Of a stretch of 64,000 nucleotides of DNA, positions 33,996 to 43,182 are shown one piece after another (the stretch's first letter is position 1; every line of letters begins with the position of its first letter). The notes beneath the pieces were generated by a model that was given only the letters and a program-made list of their open reading frames with translations, was not told the DNA's origin and did no database searches. Made by a program: the position numbers and the translations under genes. This stretch comes from Hymenobacter terrestris (GTDB taxonomy: Bacteria; Bacteroidota; Bacteroidia; Cytophagales; Hymenobacteraceae): positions 1-64,000 of the forward strand of contig NZ_JABKAV010000008.1 in NCBI RefSeq assembly GCF_013377905.1, read 5' to 3'.

Positions 33996-36881
33996 TTAGG
34001 CCGCCGCTGGTCCCAGTCGGCGGTGGCGCCACCAGCCCCGCCCGGCCAGCGCCGCCCCCAACAGGGCCAGCAACAGCCAGTTGCTGGGCTCCGACATTCG
34101 CTGGTCCTCCGCGGCTTCCAAAGCCGCGTGGCCGTTCAGCAACTCGGCTTGTTTGCGTCGCAGAGCAGCTTTTTGGGCATCGTTTTCGAGGGCCAGGTAG
34201 GCCGTGAGAGGGGTAAGCAGCCCGGTGCGGAAACTGGCTTCGACCAGTTGGTGACCGGCCGCTGCGCCCGTTTCGGGGTGGTGCAGCTGGTGGCGCCACT
34301 GGGCTTGCAACGCTACTCCCGAGCGCCAGTTGCGAGTAGCCAGAGTTGTTGGTTGCTTGGTGGAAACCGGCATATTACTCAGCACTAAATCGGGCTGGCC
34401 GTTGGCGGGTAGGTAGGTGGTGGCGTTTTTGGCGTAGGGCCAGGCTACTACGGGGCTGGCCGCAGCCGGGGCCGCCAAGGTGTCGAGCGGGGCAGCAGGG
34501 TCGCGCAGCAGCGAGTGGGCTACAAACCGGCCGTCGGGCCGCAGCTCGTAGAAAAGTGCCGATTCGGGGAAGGCATGGCGCAGGTCGGCGAAGTCAGTGG
34601 GGAGAATGGCCCGTTCAAAATCAGCCGACACCACTACCAGCACCGGGTAGCGCGGCACAGGCGTTTCGGCGGCCCGCACCAGCGTTTGCCGGATGGCCCG
34701 GTCGAGGTAGAAGCCGCCCTCGACGGGCATCCTGGTTTCACCGGGACTTACTTCTGGCCACCTAAGGGAGGTAGTGCGGCTGCCTACCAGGCTATACTTG
34801 GTGGTTTTTTCATCCAGCCCTGGTGACCGGACAGCCGTAGCCATCATGTCCCGATAGGTGCTCCAGGCCCCCTGCTGGCCGACCGAGTTATCTACCAGAA
34901 AATGATAGTATGGCTGCCGGCGCACCACTGGCAGCGCGGCTTTTTGAGCGGCACTCAGGTAAGTTGCGCCTGCGCTGAGCAAATTCACTTCGGCGGGCAG
35001 TGTGGCTCCGCGCCGGGCTTCTCCCAGCTGCACCAGCTGGCCATCGAGCTGTAGTGTGAGTGGCTCGGGATGCAGAAGCTCCAGGCCGGTACGGCGCACT
35101 TCGCCGGCTGCAAACGGAAACACGCGCAGCTCCAGTTCGTTGCCATACTTATAAGTCAGCAGGCCCGGGTCGCGGTTTTCGTTGCGAATCTGCCGATATA
35201 TCCAGGTAGCGGCCCGCTTCTCGGCCAAGATGCCGAACTCACGGCGGCCTTCCATATCGAGGTAGTAATTGCTCACAAAGCAGCCGGCCGGCAGCGTCAG
35301 TTGGGTGGTGTATTCGGCTATATCGGCGGAGTCGGGGTTGAGAATAGTAAGGTCGACCCAGCTGACCCAGGCCTGCTGCCGGGCGTCGTAGCGGCTGCGG
35401 GCCGCCAGCTTTGTGAGGCGCGGCAGGGACGGGGCGGTGGGCCCTGGCTGGCCATCTGCCTGCGTCAGATCGGCGGGAATCTCCGTTTCCGGCCGGGGTT
35501 GGTTGGCCGGTGTTGCCGCGAGAAACACCTCTTCCAGCAGTTCCAGCTTGCTTTCCGGCAGCGTCAGGTTGTCGAGCACCAGCCAGTTGTAGAACGACGA
35601 CAGGTAGGGCAGCCGGGCCCCAGTGATAGAAGTTCCCCGGTTGGTTTTGTGGTGGCGCACAGTGCCCAGCACGACACTTAGCGCGGCCGTATCAACAGTC
35701 GCCATTGGCTGAAAATACTCGGGCAGGTACACGTAATCGAGGGCCCGGTGCAGCGTGGCGCGGTGCCAGACGTACTGCCCGGCTACGGCCAGCGGCAGCA
35801 CGGCCCCGGCCGCCAGCAGCCCCATCAACAAACTGCGCCGCCCAAAGCGGGGCCGCAACCTAGCGTAGTCCTGGCTCAGCACCCGCACATGCACGATGAA
35901 CAGCACCAACGGCGCCAACAGCAAAAAGCCAGCTCCCAGCGCCGCCACGGCCACCACCGACAGCGGTAGAAAGGGCAAAAATACCAGGAAGAAATACAGC
36001 GTGTAACCAAACAACGCCGCTCGCCCCAGAAAAAGCACCAGCCGCGCATGGGAGCCCGCCGGATTGGGGCAAAGCAGCAGGGCGGCATTGAGCACCGCCA
36101 ACCCGTACCACCAAGGGCCGGAGAAGTCGCCGAATATGCCGCTTTCACTCCAGCCAGAGCCTCCCATACGCAAGTCGCCGTTGTTGATGGCCAGCCCCAG
36201 CAGCGGCAGCACTCCGGCTACCAGCAGCAGCCCAACCCAGCGGAAGGTCTTGGTAGCCGTCCGCTGCCGGGCCAGAATGTACACGCCCCGGCTCAGCGCC
36301 AGCAGAAACAGCAGCGTACCGGTAATCAGTAGCACCACCAGCACGTGCTGGGCCACCGGCCCCGAGCCGTAGTGCCACATGGGCATCACCAGTTGGGCAA
36401 ACAGGTACCAGACCGCCGGCACGGCCAGCGCGGCCCCGAAGTTGGGCAGGACTTTGAATTCGCGGTTTTCGGGTGTCAGGCACAACACCAGCACGGCCGC
36501 AGCGTGCGCCAGCGTGGGCATTAGGAAAGTGCCGGCGTAGAGTGGCAGGTCGGCGGGCACCATCCAGCGGGGCACGGCGGAAGGAAAAAGCTGCTGGAGT
36601 TGCGTTCCGTACACGTAGAGCCCCACGATGTAAATGCCCAACGCCCCTAGCGCGTAGCCGGTTGACAACTGCCGCCGCCGCGCCGCCAGCCACCTCGCAT
36701 AGGCCGCATGGACTACGGACAGCCCCAATAGCACTGCGCCCAGCCAATGCCAAGCCAGCCGGCTCGCCGGCTCCAGCAGGCTCTGGATTACGTTGTACTC
36801 GGCCCAAAAAAAGAGTAGCAGCAGCGCCACCGGCAGCGTGTTGAGCAGCCAGAGCCACCGCGGATTTAACAAGGTGCGCAT
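33996..36881 (-). CDS. MSEP-CTERM VIT-domain protein, substrate of the adjacent exosortase
   Basis: A 961-residue protein. The first ~380 residues are a membrane domain with about ten hydrophobic segments. Residues about 490-620 resemble a VIT domain: TLPAGCFVSNYYLDMEGRRE, GILAEKRAATWIYRQIRNENRDPGLL and LRVFPFAAGEVRRT. Residues about 650-830 look like a degenerate VWA region (FLVDNSVG near its start). The extreme C-terminus is MSEPSNW (Met929) followed by a hydrophobic segment and a basic cluster (WWRHRR), a textbook exosortase tripartite sorting signal. Its gene follows the exosortase gene by 84 bases. The protein is inferred to be cleaved and anchored by that exosortase. The fold assignments are by pattern only. 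Confidence 0.88.
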   Translation of the reverse strand: MRTLLNPRWLWLLNTLPVALLLLFFWAEYNVIQSLLEPASRLAWHWLGAVLLGLSVVHAAYARWLAARRRQLSTGYALGALGIYIVGLYVYGTQLQQLFPSAVPRWMVPADLPLYAGTFLMPTLAHAAAVLVLCLTPENREFKVLPNFGAALAVPAVWYLFAQLVMPMWHYGSGPVAQHVLVVLLITGTLLFLLALSRGVYILARQRTATKTFRWVGLLLVAGVLPLLGLAINNGDLRMGGSGWSESGIFGDFSGPWWYGLAVLNAALLLCPNPAGSHARLVLFLGRAALFGYTLYFFLVFLPFLPLSVVAVAALGAGFLLLAPLVLFIVHVRVLSQDYARLRPRFGRRSLLMGLLAAGAVLPLAVAGQYVWHRATLHRALDYVYLPEYFQPMATVDTAALSVVLGTVRHHKTNRGTSITGARLPYLSSFYNWLVLDNLTLPESKLELLEEVFLAATPANQPRPETEIPADLTQADGQPGPTAPSLPRLTKLAARSRYDARQQAWVSWVDLTILNPDSADIAEYTTQLTLPAGCFVSNYYLDMEGRREFGILAEKRAATWIYRQIRNENRDPGLLTYKYGNELELRVFPFAAGEVRRTGLELLHPEPLTLQLDGQLVQLGEARRGATLPAEVNLLSAGATYLSAAQKAALPVVRRQPYYHFLVDNSVGQQGAWSTYRDMMATAVRSPGLDEKTTKYSLVGSRTTSLRWPEVSPGETRMPVEGGFYLDRAIRQTLVRAAETPVPRYPVLVVVSADFERAILPTDFADLRHAFPESALFYELRPDGRFVAHSLLRDPAAPLDTLAAPAAASPVVAWPYAKNATTYLPANGQPDLVLSNMPVSTKQPTTLATRNWRSGVALQAQWRHQLHHPETGAAAGHQLVEASFRTGLLTPLTAYLALENDAQKAALRRKQAELLNGHAALEAAEDQRMSEPSNWLLLALLGAALAGRGWWRHRRLGPAAA

Positions 36882-36965
36882 AGAAGTAAGGTTTGGGTAC
36901 TTAGGATTTCGGGGACTTGGATGAGTTCGTGCAGCACGCTAAACCAACGCCGTGCTGGTTGGGCG

Positions 36966-37475
36966 CTAATAGCTAGCCTTTTTGAGCAGGAGGTGCCGCA
37001 GTGCGGCGTAGGCTGCTACCAGGAAAAACAGGTATACCAGTGCCCCCTGCGCCTCGTGCAGCCAGGCGGGGGCCAATGCTGGGGGCAGCAGCTGGCCCAG
37101 CCGCACGGCCCCGGCAATACGGGCCGCATTCACGAACAGCGTTAGGGGGTAGCTCAGCAGCAACAGGACCAACAGCGCCAGGCCCGGGCGCGGGCCACGC
37201 TGCCATAGGTATGTGGTCGTCAGCACCAGCCCGGTCAACAGTCCGAAGTTGCCGCCCGCGCACGATTTGTCGATGACGATGCTCAGGCCCGAATGCACGT
37301 AGCCCCGCCCCGCCACGAACTCAGAGGTCGAGCTAAGTAGCAGATTTACCAGCGCGTTGGTGGGGGCCAGCAGCCAGCGCACATCAGCGGTATCGGCCGC
37401 CGCGTAGCACAGCTTGGCAACCACGTAGGCTACCAGTAGCAGCAGATAAGGCAGAAAGCAGATGATGCGGCGCAT
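36966..37475 (-). CDS. xrtK: exosortase K-like (XrtK) transpeptidase
   Basis: A 169-residue polytopic membrane protein with about five hydrophobic segments. The exosortase triad is in order: Cys72 in KSCAGGNF, Arg119 in NAARIAG and His140 in LHEAQG. This small single-domain type matches exosortase K, which acts on MSEP-CTERM proteins; the adjacent gene ends in exactly MSEP. Exosortases cleave C-terminal sorting signals and hand the protein on to the envelope. It is the first gene of a minus-strand unit xrtK-MSEP-DUF2459 with a well-matched promoter upstream. The K subtype call depends on memory of the family. Confidence 0.85.
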   Translation of the reverse strand: MRRIICFLPYLLLLVAYVVAKLCYAAADTADVRWLLAPTNALVNLLLSSTSEFVAGRGYVHSGLSIVIDKSCAGGNFGLLTGLVLTTTYLWQRGPRPGLALLVLLLLSYPLTLFVNAARIAGAVRLGQLLPPALAPAWLHEAQGALVYLFFLVAAYAALRHLLLKKASY

Positions 37476-37500
37476 AGCGAGTGGATGAGTTCAGGCTACG

Positions 37501-37532
37501 CAAACATAAAACAAAGAACTTTGTAATTCAAA
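37501..37532 (-). promoter_or_regulatory. promoter of the exosortase operon
   Basis: On the minus strand TTTG (37529-37532), 20 bases, then TATGTTTG (37501-37508) match the Bacteroidetes consensus. Transcription would start near 37495, about 20 bases before the ATG. Confidence 0.65.
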
Positions 37533-37766
37533 GTTTATTAACAAAAGAGTCTGTTTATAGTGCATCAGTCCCACTGCTGTATGCTCTCCAGCGCTTAGGA
37601 GCGCATTCTTTCATTGCTATCATCTTCACTCCTGATTGTCGTCAATACACTCATTGTTGCTATGTCTGCTGTCGTTGGCGTTCTGGCTCTTGGGCCCTTT
37701 ACTGTGCCTTGACATTAAGCTTATTACACTAAATGTGCGCACTATAGCACCAGACCTTGCAAACGC
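37533..37766. other. gene-free stretch upstream of the exosortase operon
   Basis: About 230 bases of moderately AT-rich sequence between the operon promoter and the aconitase terminator. I see no reading frame with signs of coding, no tRNA fold and no clear repeat in it. Confidence 0.5.
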
Positions 37767-37805
37767 AAAACGGCCGCCTCCCCTATGCGGGAAGGCGGCC
37801 GTTTT
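37767..37805 (-). terminator. terminator of aconitase
   Basis: AAAACGGCCGCCT and AGGCGGCCGTTTT form a 13-base stem around a 13-base loop; the T-run lies on the minus-strand side. Confidence 0.87.
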
Positions 37806-37822
37806 CACTTTGCTGTAACAAG

Positions 37823-40120
37823 CTAGATGCGCTCCGAAAGCTGCGCGTCGCCGCTCTGCATCTGCCGGATAAGGTTCAGGGCCGAGCCGGCCTTAAACCA
37901 GGCAATCTGGCCCTCGTTGTAGGTGTGGTTCACCGTGATGAGGTCCGTGTCGCCGTCGGCGTGGTGCAGGCGCACCTGCAGGGGCTTGCCGGGAGCAAAC
38001 TCGGTCAGGCCGAGGATGTCGATGGTATCGTCCTCCTCAATCAGGTCGTAGTCGGCCTTGTTGTCGAAGGTAAGGCCCAACATGCCCTGCTTTTTGAGGT
38101 TGGTTTCGTGAATCCGGGCGAAGGATTTCACCAGCACGGCGCGCACGCCGAGGTGGCGGGGCTCCATGGCGGCGTGCTCACGCGAGCTGCCTTCACCGTA
38201 ATTCTCATCGCCAATAACCACCGAGCCGATGCCCTGGGCTTTGTAGTTACGGGCTACCGTAGGCACGGGCGAGTAGGGAGTACCCTGCGTGAGGGCATCC
38301 TTTACCGAGTTGGTTTGCTCATTGAAGGCGTTGGTAGCCCCGATGAGCATGTTGTTGGAGATGTTATCGAGGTGGCCGCGGTACTTCAACCACGGACCGG
38401 CCATCGAAATATGGTCGGTAGTGCACTTGCCTTTGGCCTTGATGAGCAGGCGCAGACCCAGCAGGTCGGTGCCATTCCAGGGCTTAAAGGGCTCCAACAG
38501 CTGCAGGCGGTCCGATTCAGACGACACCATTACGTTCACGCCCGAGCCATCGGCGGCGGGCTGCTGATAGCCGGCATCCTCCACGGCGAAGCCACGGGGC
38601 GGCATCTCGATACCTACAGGCTCGTCAAACTTCACCTGCTCGCCGGCGCTGGTAGTCAGCGTATCGGTGAGCGGGTTGAAGGTCAGGTCGCCGGCAATGG
38701 CAAAGGCCGTCACGATTTCGGGCGAGGCCACAAACGCGTGGGTGTTGGGATTGCCGTCGTTGCGCTTGGCGAAGTTGCGGTTGAAGCTTGTGATAATCGA
38801 GTTACGGCGCTTGGGGTCGTCGGTGTGGCGGGCCCACTGGCCGATGCACGGACCGCAGGCGTTGGCCAGCACCACGCCGCCCATTTGGGCAAACGTATCG
38901 AGCAGACCGTCGCGCTCCACGGTGTAGCGCACCAGCTCCGAACCAGGCGTTACCGTGTACTCGGCCTGCACGGTCAGGCCCTTATCAGCAGCCTGCTTGG
39001 CAATGGAGGCGGCGCGTGTAATGTCTTCGTAGCTCGAGTTGGTGCACGAACCAATCAGGCCTACTTCCAGCTTTGCGGGCCAGCCATGCTCGCGTACGGC
39101 CGAGGCAAACTCCGAAATCGGCCACGCGGCGTCCGGCGTAAACGGACCGTTCACGTAGGGCTCCAGCGTATTCAGGTCGATTTCGATGAGCTGGTCGTAG
39201 AAATTCTCTGGATTGGCGTACACCTCGTCGTCGGCGCGCAGGTGCGCGGCCACGCCGGCGGCCAGCTCGGCCACTTCGGCCCGGCCGGTGCCGCGCAGGT
39301 AAACGGCCATCTTCTCATCGAAGCTGAATACCGAGGTAGTAGCCCCAATTTCGGCGCCCATATTGCAAATGGTGCCTTTACCGGTTGCCGACAGGTTCTC
39401 GGCGCCTTCGCCGAAGTACTCTACAATAGCACCAGTGCCGCCTTTCACGGTCAGGATGCCGGCTACTTTCAGAATCACGTCTTTGGCCGACGTCCAGCCC
39501 GAGAGCTTACCGGTCAGCTTCACGCCGATTACTTTGGGGAACTTCAGCTCCCAGGCCATGCCAGCCATTACGTCCACGGCATCGGCGCCGCCTACGCCAA
39601 TGGCAATCATGCCCAGGCCACCCGCGTTGGGGGTGTGCGAGTCGGTGCCGATCATCATGCCGCCGGGGAAGGCGTAGTTTTCGAGCACTACCTGGTGAAT
39701 AATGCCAGCGCCGGGCTTCCAGAAGCCAAGGCCGTACTTGTTCGAAACTGAAGCTAGGAAGTCGTACACCTCCTTGTTCTCGGAGTTGGCAGTGGCCAAA
39801 TCGGCATCAGCGCCTACTTTAGCCTGAATCAGGTGGTCGCAATGCACAGTGCTGGGCACGGCGGCCGTAGCCTTGCCGGCCTGCATGAACTGCAACAGCG
39901 CCATCTGGGCGGTGGCATCCTGCATGGCTACGCGGTCGGGCGCAAAATCGACGTAGGAAACGCCCCGCTCATACGCCTGCGAAACGGTACCGCCGTGTAG
40001 GTGGGCGTACAGAATTTTTTCCGTCAGGGTGAGCGGACGGCCGACCGCTGACCGGGCCGCCTCGATGCGGGTGCCCATGCCAGCGTACACGGCCTTAATC
40101 ATCTCTAAATCGAATGCCAT
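37823..40120 (-). CDS. acn: aconitate hydratase
   Basis: A 765-residue aconitase of the mitochondrial type. The Fe-S ligands are visible as SCTNSS near residue 357 and ACGPCIGQW near residue 420, with HCDHLI near residue 95, [11 protein letters not shown] near 165 and [15 protein letters not shown] near 645 (the swivelling C-terminal domain). It interconverts citrate and isocitrate in the TCA cycle. The family's usual length is ~750-780. The promoter (TTG-N19-TATATTTG) and terminator flank it, so it is monocistronic. Confidence 0.97.
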   Translation of the reverse strand: MAFDLEMIKAVYAGMGTRIEAARSAVGRPLTLTEKILYAHLHGGTVSQAYERGVSYVDFAPDRVAMQDATAQMALLQFMQAGKATAAVPSTVHCDHLIQAKVGADADLATANSENKEVYDFLASVSNKYGLGFWKPGAGIIHQVVLENYAFPGGMMIGTDSHTPNAGGLGMIAIGVGGADAVDVMAGMAWELKFPKVIGVKLTGKLSGWTSAKDVILKVAGILTVKGGTGAIVEYFGEGAENLSATGKGTICNMGAEIGATTSVFSFDEKMAVYLRGTGRAEVAELAAGVAAHLRADDEVYANPENFYDQLIEIDLNTLEPYVNGPFTPDAAWPISEFASAVREHGWPAKLEVGLIGSCTNSSYEDITRAASIAKQAADKGLTVQAEYTVTPGSELVRYTVERDGLLDTFAQMGGVVLANACGPCIGQWARHTDDPKRRNSIITSFNRNFAKRNDGNPNTHAFVASPEIVTAFAIAGDLTFNPLTDTLTTSAGEQVKFDEPVGIEMPPRGFAVEDAGYQQPAADGSGVNVMVSSESDRLQLLEPFKPWNGTDLLGLRLLIKAKGKCTTDHISMAGPWLKYRGHLDNISNNMLIGATNAFNEQTNSVKDALTQGTPYSPVPTVARNYKAQGIGSVVIGDENYGEGSSREHAAMEPRHLGVRAVLVKSFARIHETNLKKQGMLGLTFDNKADYDLIEEDDTIDILGLTEFAPGKPLQVRLHHADGDTDLITVNHTYNEGQIAWFKAGSALNLIRQMQSGDAQLSERI

Positions 40121-40167
40121 AATCAGGTTGAAAAAGTGGAGAGAACGAGCCTGCCGGGGCAGACATG

Positions 40168-40197
40168 CAAATATAGTTAAGCGCCGGGGTCCGGCAA
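40168..40197 (-). promoter_or_regulatory. promoter of aconitase
   Basis: On the minus strand TTG (40195-40197), 19 bases, TATATTTG (40168-40175). The transcript would start near 40162, about 40 bases before the ATG. Confidence 0.65.
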
Positions 40198-40353
40198 GTC
40201 AAATAAGTGCCACCGGGTTTGGCTAAGGGCCTATTTAGAAGCTCTCAAAAGAACCCGGCTAACGGCTCTGGCCATCCGCCAGCGTGGGCCCGCCCAAACT
40301 ATGCGGGCAGTACCGTAGTTTAGCCCCTGTTTCACTTTTACTCTTTTTCAACC

Positions 40354-41652
40354 ATGCCCGTTGCCTTCTCTTTGCGCAAGGCCATAGCTGGGGCCACCCT
40401 CGCGCTGGCCGCTACTGCCTGCCAGTCTGATTCTAAAACTACCGAAACCACCGCGGCCGACGGAGCTGTTTCGCCGCTTACAGCTGGCACCTGGCGGGGC
40501 GTACTATCGGCCCAGGGCCAGGAAATACCGTTTCTGTTCGATGTAGCCACTACCGGCGGCCAGCCTACCGTAACGCTGCGCAACGGCGAGGAACGCCTCA
40601 AGCTCGACGAAATAACGACGGCCGGCGACTCGACTACCATCAGGCTGGGCGTGTTTGATGCCGCGCTGGTGGTGCGGGCTGCCGGCGAAGGCAAGCTGAC
40701 GGGTGCCTGGGTGAAGTACGACGCCAACAAGCCCTACCGCGTACCATTTACGGCCGAGATGGGCGCGCAGCCGCTGTTTCCGGTAATGGCCGATCAGAAG
40801 GTAACCTCCTTCGATGGCACCTGGAAAGTCAGTTTCAAGGATGATACCGGCAAGACTTACCCGGCCGTAGGCGTATTTACGCAAACACCGGCGGGCGTTA
40901 CGGGCACGTTTCTTACCAGCACCGGCGACTACCGCTACCTTTCGGGGCAGGCAGATGGCAATACGCTTATGCTAAGCACTTTCGACGGCAGCCACGGCTT
41001 CCTGTTCACCGGCAAGCAGCCCGGAAGCACCACCCCCGATAGCGCCACGCGCATTGAGGGCGACTTTTACTCGGGCCTGACGGGCCACGAAACCTGGACC
41101 GCAGTGAAGGACCCAACCGCCAAGCTGCCCGACGCCAACGCTCTAACTGGCATGAAGCCCGGCCAGAAAAAGCTGGAGTTCACGTTCCCTAGCATCTACG
41201 AAGGGGGCAGCATCTCGCCCTCCGACCCCAAATACCGTGGCAAGGTGCTGGTAGTGCAGCTGCTGGGTTCGTGGTGCCCCAACTGCATGGACGAAACCAA
41301 CTTCCTGGCCCCTTGGTACGAGAAGAACAAGCAGCGCGGCGTCGAAATTATTGGCCTGGGCTACGAGCGTACGCCTGACCAGGAGGTGGCCGCCCGCAAA
41401 CTGCTTAAGATGAAGGAGCGCATGAATGTGGGCTATGACCTGGCCGTGGCCGGCGTGGCCGACAAAGATTTGGCCAGCAAGTCGCTGCCCCAAATTCAGA
41501 AAGTGCTGGCCTTCCCGACCACCATTTTCATTGATAAAAAGGGCGAAGTCCGGAAGATTCATACCGGCTTTTCGGGCCCCGGCACTGGCCAGTACTACGC
41601 GCAGCAGAACGCCGAATTCAACAAAACGATTGACCAGCTGCTAGCCGAATAG
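40354..41652 (+). CDS. TlpA-like thioredoxin-fold lipoprotein
   Basis: A 432-residue protein with a signal and lipobox-like ATAC (Cys23). Residues about 45-270 form beta-rich domains with repeated GTWRGVLS/GTWKVSF starts, unknown in function. Residues about 275-430 form a TlpA/AhpC-type thioredoxin fold: KVLVVQLLGSWCPNCMDETNFL (WCPNC redox motif), then FPTTIFIDKKGEVRKIHTGF with the cis-Pro. It is likely an outer-face reductase or disulfide chaperone anchored to the membrane. It is a single-gene unit with its own terminator. Confidence 0.88.
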   Translation: MPVAFSLRKAIAGATLALAATACQSDSKTTETTAADGAVSPLTAGTWRGVLSAQGQEIPFLFDVATTGGQPTVTLRNGEERLKLDEITTAGDSTTIRLGVFDAALVVRAAGEGKLTGAWVKYDANKPYRVPFTAEMGAQPLFPVMADQKVTSFDGTWKVSFKDDTGKTYPAVGVFTQTPAGVTGTFLTSTGDYRYLSGQADGNTLMLSTFDGSHGFLFTGKQPGSTTPDSATRIEGDFYSGLTGHETWTAVKDPTAKLPDANALTGMKPGQKKLEFTFPSIYEGGSISPSDPKYRGKVLVVQLLGSWCPNCMDETNFLAPWYEKNKQRGVEIIGLGYERTPDQEVAARKLLKMKERMNVGYDLAVAGVADKDLASKSLPQIQKVLAFPTTIFIDKKGEVRKIHTGFSGPGTGQYYAQQNAEFNKTIDQLLAE

Positions 41653-41684
41653 CTGCGCTTTTATGGTTGGGCTACGTATAGCAT

Positions 41685-41739
41685 AACGTCGCCCGGGTGA
41701 TGCCCTGCTCCGGCTTGGCATTGCCCGGGCGACGTTTTT
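41685..41739 (+). terminator. terminator of the TlpA-like gene
   Basis: AACGTCGCCCGGG pairs with CCCGGGCGACGTT and is followed by T residues; the loop is ~27 bases with further pairing. Confidence 0.85.
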
Positions 41740-41764
41740 GTTCCACCTTTTTTACTTCCGGCTC

Positions 41765-42631
41765 ATGAAAAACATTCTGGTTCCCACCGATTTTTCGGCC
41801 GAGGCGCACCACGCTTTACGGGCCGCAATGCAGCTGGCCCAGCGCGTGGGCGGCAACGTAACGCTGCTGCACGTGCTGCCCATTCCCGACGCCCAGGGGT
41901 CGGCCAATTTCAGCGCCTTTGGCGGGCCCACCAACGGAGCCGAGCTGCCCAACGCCTACGGCATCGACCGGATTTTCGTCGTCAGGCTGATGGAGGTAAC
42001 CCGCCAGCGGATGCAGCTGCTGCTGGCCGAAGCAGCCCAAATGGCTCCCGATGTTCCCGTACACGAGGTACTGGACCAAGTCGAAGTCGATGAGGCTATT
42101 CTGAAGGTGATTGAGCAGCGCCACATTGACCTAGTAGTGCTTGGCACCCAGCAGCACGAACCACTGGAGCGCTTCTTCGCCTCTTCGAATACCGAGCAGC
42201 TGGTGCGCCTGGCGCCCTGTCCGGTGCTGGCCATTAAGCACGCCACCAACCTCGATGCCGTGCGCGACATCGTATTTGCCTCCGATTTTTCGACCGAAGC
42301 CGACCAAGCCGTGCCCGGGCTGCAGCAGGTACGCCAGCTGTTTCCGGATGCCCGCCTGCACCTGCTGCGCGTAACCGACGAGGCCGCAGGTCCGGCCCGC
42401 CAGGAGATAGACGACTTCATTAGCCGCCATCAGCTGGCACCCGCCGAAGCCGTGCTCATGGAGGCTGGCAGCATTGAGGGTGGTATTGAGGATGCAGCCC
42501 GGAAACTGGGTGCCGGCCTTATTGTAGTGCCCACCCACGCCCGCTCGGCGTTCAGCCGCTTTTTCCAAGGCAGTATTGCCGAAAAGGTTGCCTTCCAGTC
42601 AACTCAGCCGGTGCTTACATTTCATCTGTAA
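41765..42631 (+). CDS. tandem universal stress protein
   Basis: A 288-residue protein of two Usp domains. The first starts NILVPTDFSAEAHHALRAAMQLA with the DFS motif; the second starts DIVFASDFSTEADQAV. The C-terminal half ends with GAGLIVVPTHARSAFSRFFQGSIAEKVAFQSTQPVLTF, containing the G-9x-G-like ATP segment. It is similar in layout to the Usp at 17365, suggesting paralogues. Longer in-frame start at 41738 is less likely because the strand starts at Met41765. It lies just downstream of the TlpA-like gene's terminator. Confidence 0.9.
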   Translation: MKNILVPTDFSAEAHHALRAAMQLAQRVGGNVTLLHVLPIPDAQGSANFSAFGGPTNGAELPNAYGIDRIFVVRLMEVTRQRMQLLLAEAAQMAPDVPVHEVLDQVEVDEAILKVIEQRHIDLVVLGTQQHEPLERFFASSNTEQLVRLAPCPVLAIKHATNLDAVRDIVFASDFSTEADQAVPGLQQVRQLFPDARLHLLRVTDEAAGPARQEIDDFISRHQLAPAEAVLMEAGSIEGGIEDAARKLGAGLIVVPTHARSAFSRFFQGSIAEKVAFQSTQPVLTFHL

Positions 42632-42819
42632 CCGGGTGCTGCGTTAGCTGGTGATAAGAAGTATAGTGGGCCGGGCCGCAGGGCCGGATTTGCAACGCGG
42701 GGTTCGACTGGTACTGTACTGGCCCAACCCCGCATTGGCATTTCTGCGTACACCAAGCCAGGCCTGCGGGCCACATTGCCCTTTTCTAACCTCTATAACA
42801 CCTAAACCAGCCCTTTCTT

Positions 42820-43116
42820 ATGTGGATTCAGCAGAAAAATACCCCCGCCCCCGTCGATGAATTACAGGGCCATACTGTGGGCCTGAAGTTCGAATGCAAC
42901 AAGTGCCATGAAGATGTTTTCACGGCTTCCATCGGGGTTCCCGCCGCCGAGCACTTCGCCACTATGCCTGATGATGGCCAGTATGAAACCGAGCAGCTAA
43001 AGTGCCCCACCTGCGAAATGACCCACGAAATCACCGTCACCAGTAACCCTAAGGGCGTACGCTTCGAAGTATCGGAAGTGAAGGCCGACCAAGTGTACTA
43101 CCAGGTGCAGCACTAA
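42820..43116 (+). CDS. small zinc-ribbon-like protein
   Basis: A 98-residue protein with four Cys in two CxxC pairs, CNKCHE and CPTCEM, spaced about 28 residues apart, which suggests a structural zinc site. The sequence between is acidic and aromatic, and the C-terminus has KADQVYYQVQH. It has no signal. I recognise no named family. A leader of ~190 bases upstream has no clear element. It ends at a 14-base hairpin. Confidence 0.62.
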   Translation: MWIQQKNTPAPVDELQGHTVGLKFECNKCHEDVFTASIGVPAAEHFATMPDDGQYETEQLKCPTCEMTHEITVTSNPKGVRFEVSEVKADQVYYQVQH

Positions 43117-43123
43117 ACTGTAG

Positions 43124-43166
43124 ATGTTGCTGATAACGCAGATGCGTTTTGTGTTATCAGCAACAT
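43124..43166. terminator. hairpin between convergent genes
   Basis: ATGTTGCTGATAAC and GTTATCAGCAACAT form a 14-base stem around a 15-base loop. No T-tract. It separates the zinc-ribbon gene from the convergent membrane protein gene. Confidence 0.6.
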
Positions 43167-43182
43167 CAACAGCACCTACGGT

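Noticed and set aside
37533-37766. A TTGACA-like box near 37710 as a sigma70-type promoter.
   Set aside because: Bacteroidota use TTTG/TAnnTTTG, and no gene begins downstream in that direction.
37757-39751. A 664-codon open frame on the plus strand opposite aconitase.
   Set aside because: It is antisense to a full-length aconitase with all conserved motifs. Long shadow frames are expected with high GC at third positions. The same applies to the long frames opposite sucC (9261-10568), paaN (27692-29281), ftsZ (56842-58158) and ftsA (58584-59702).
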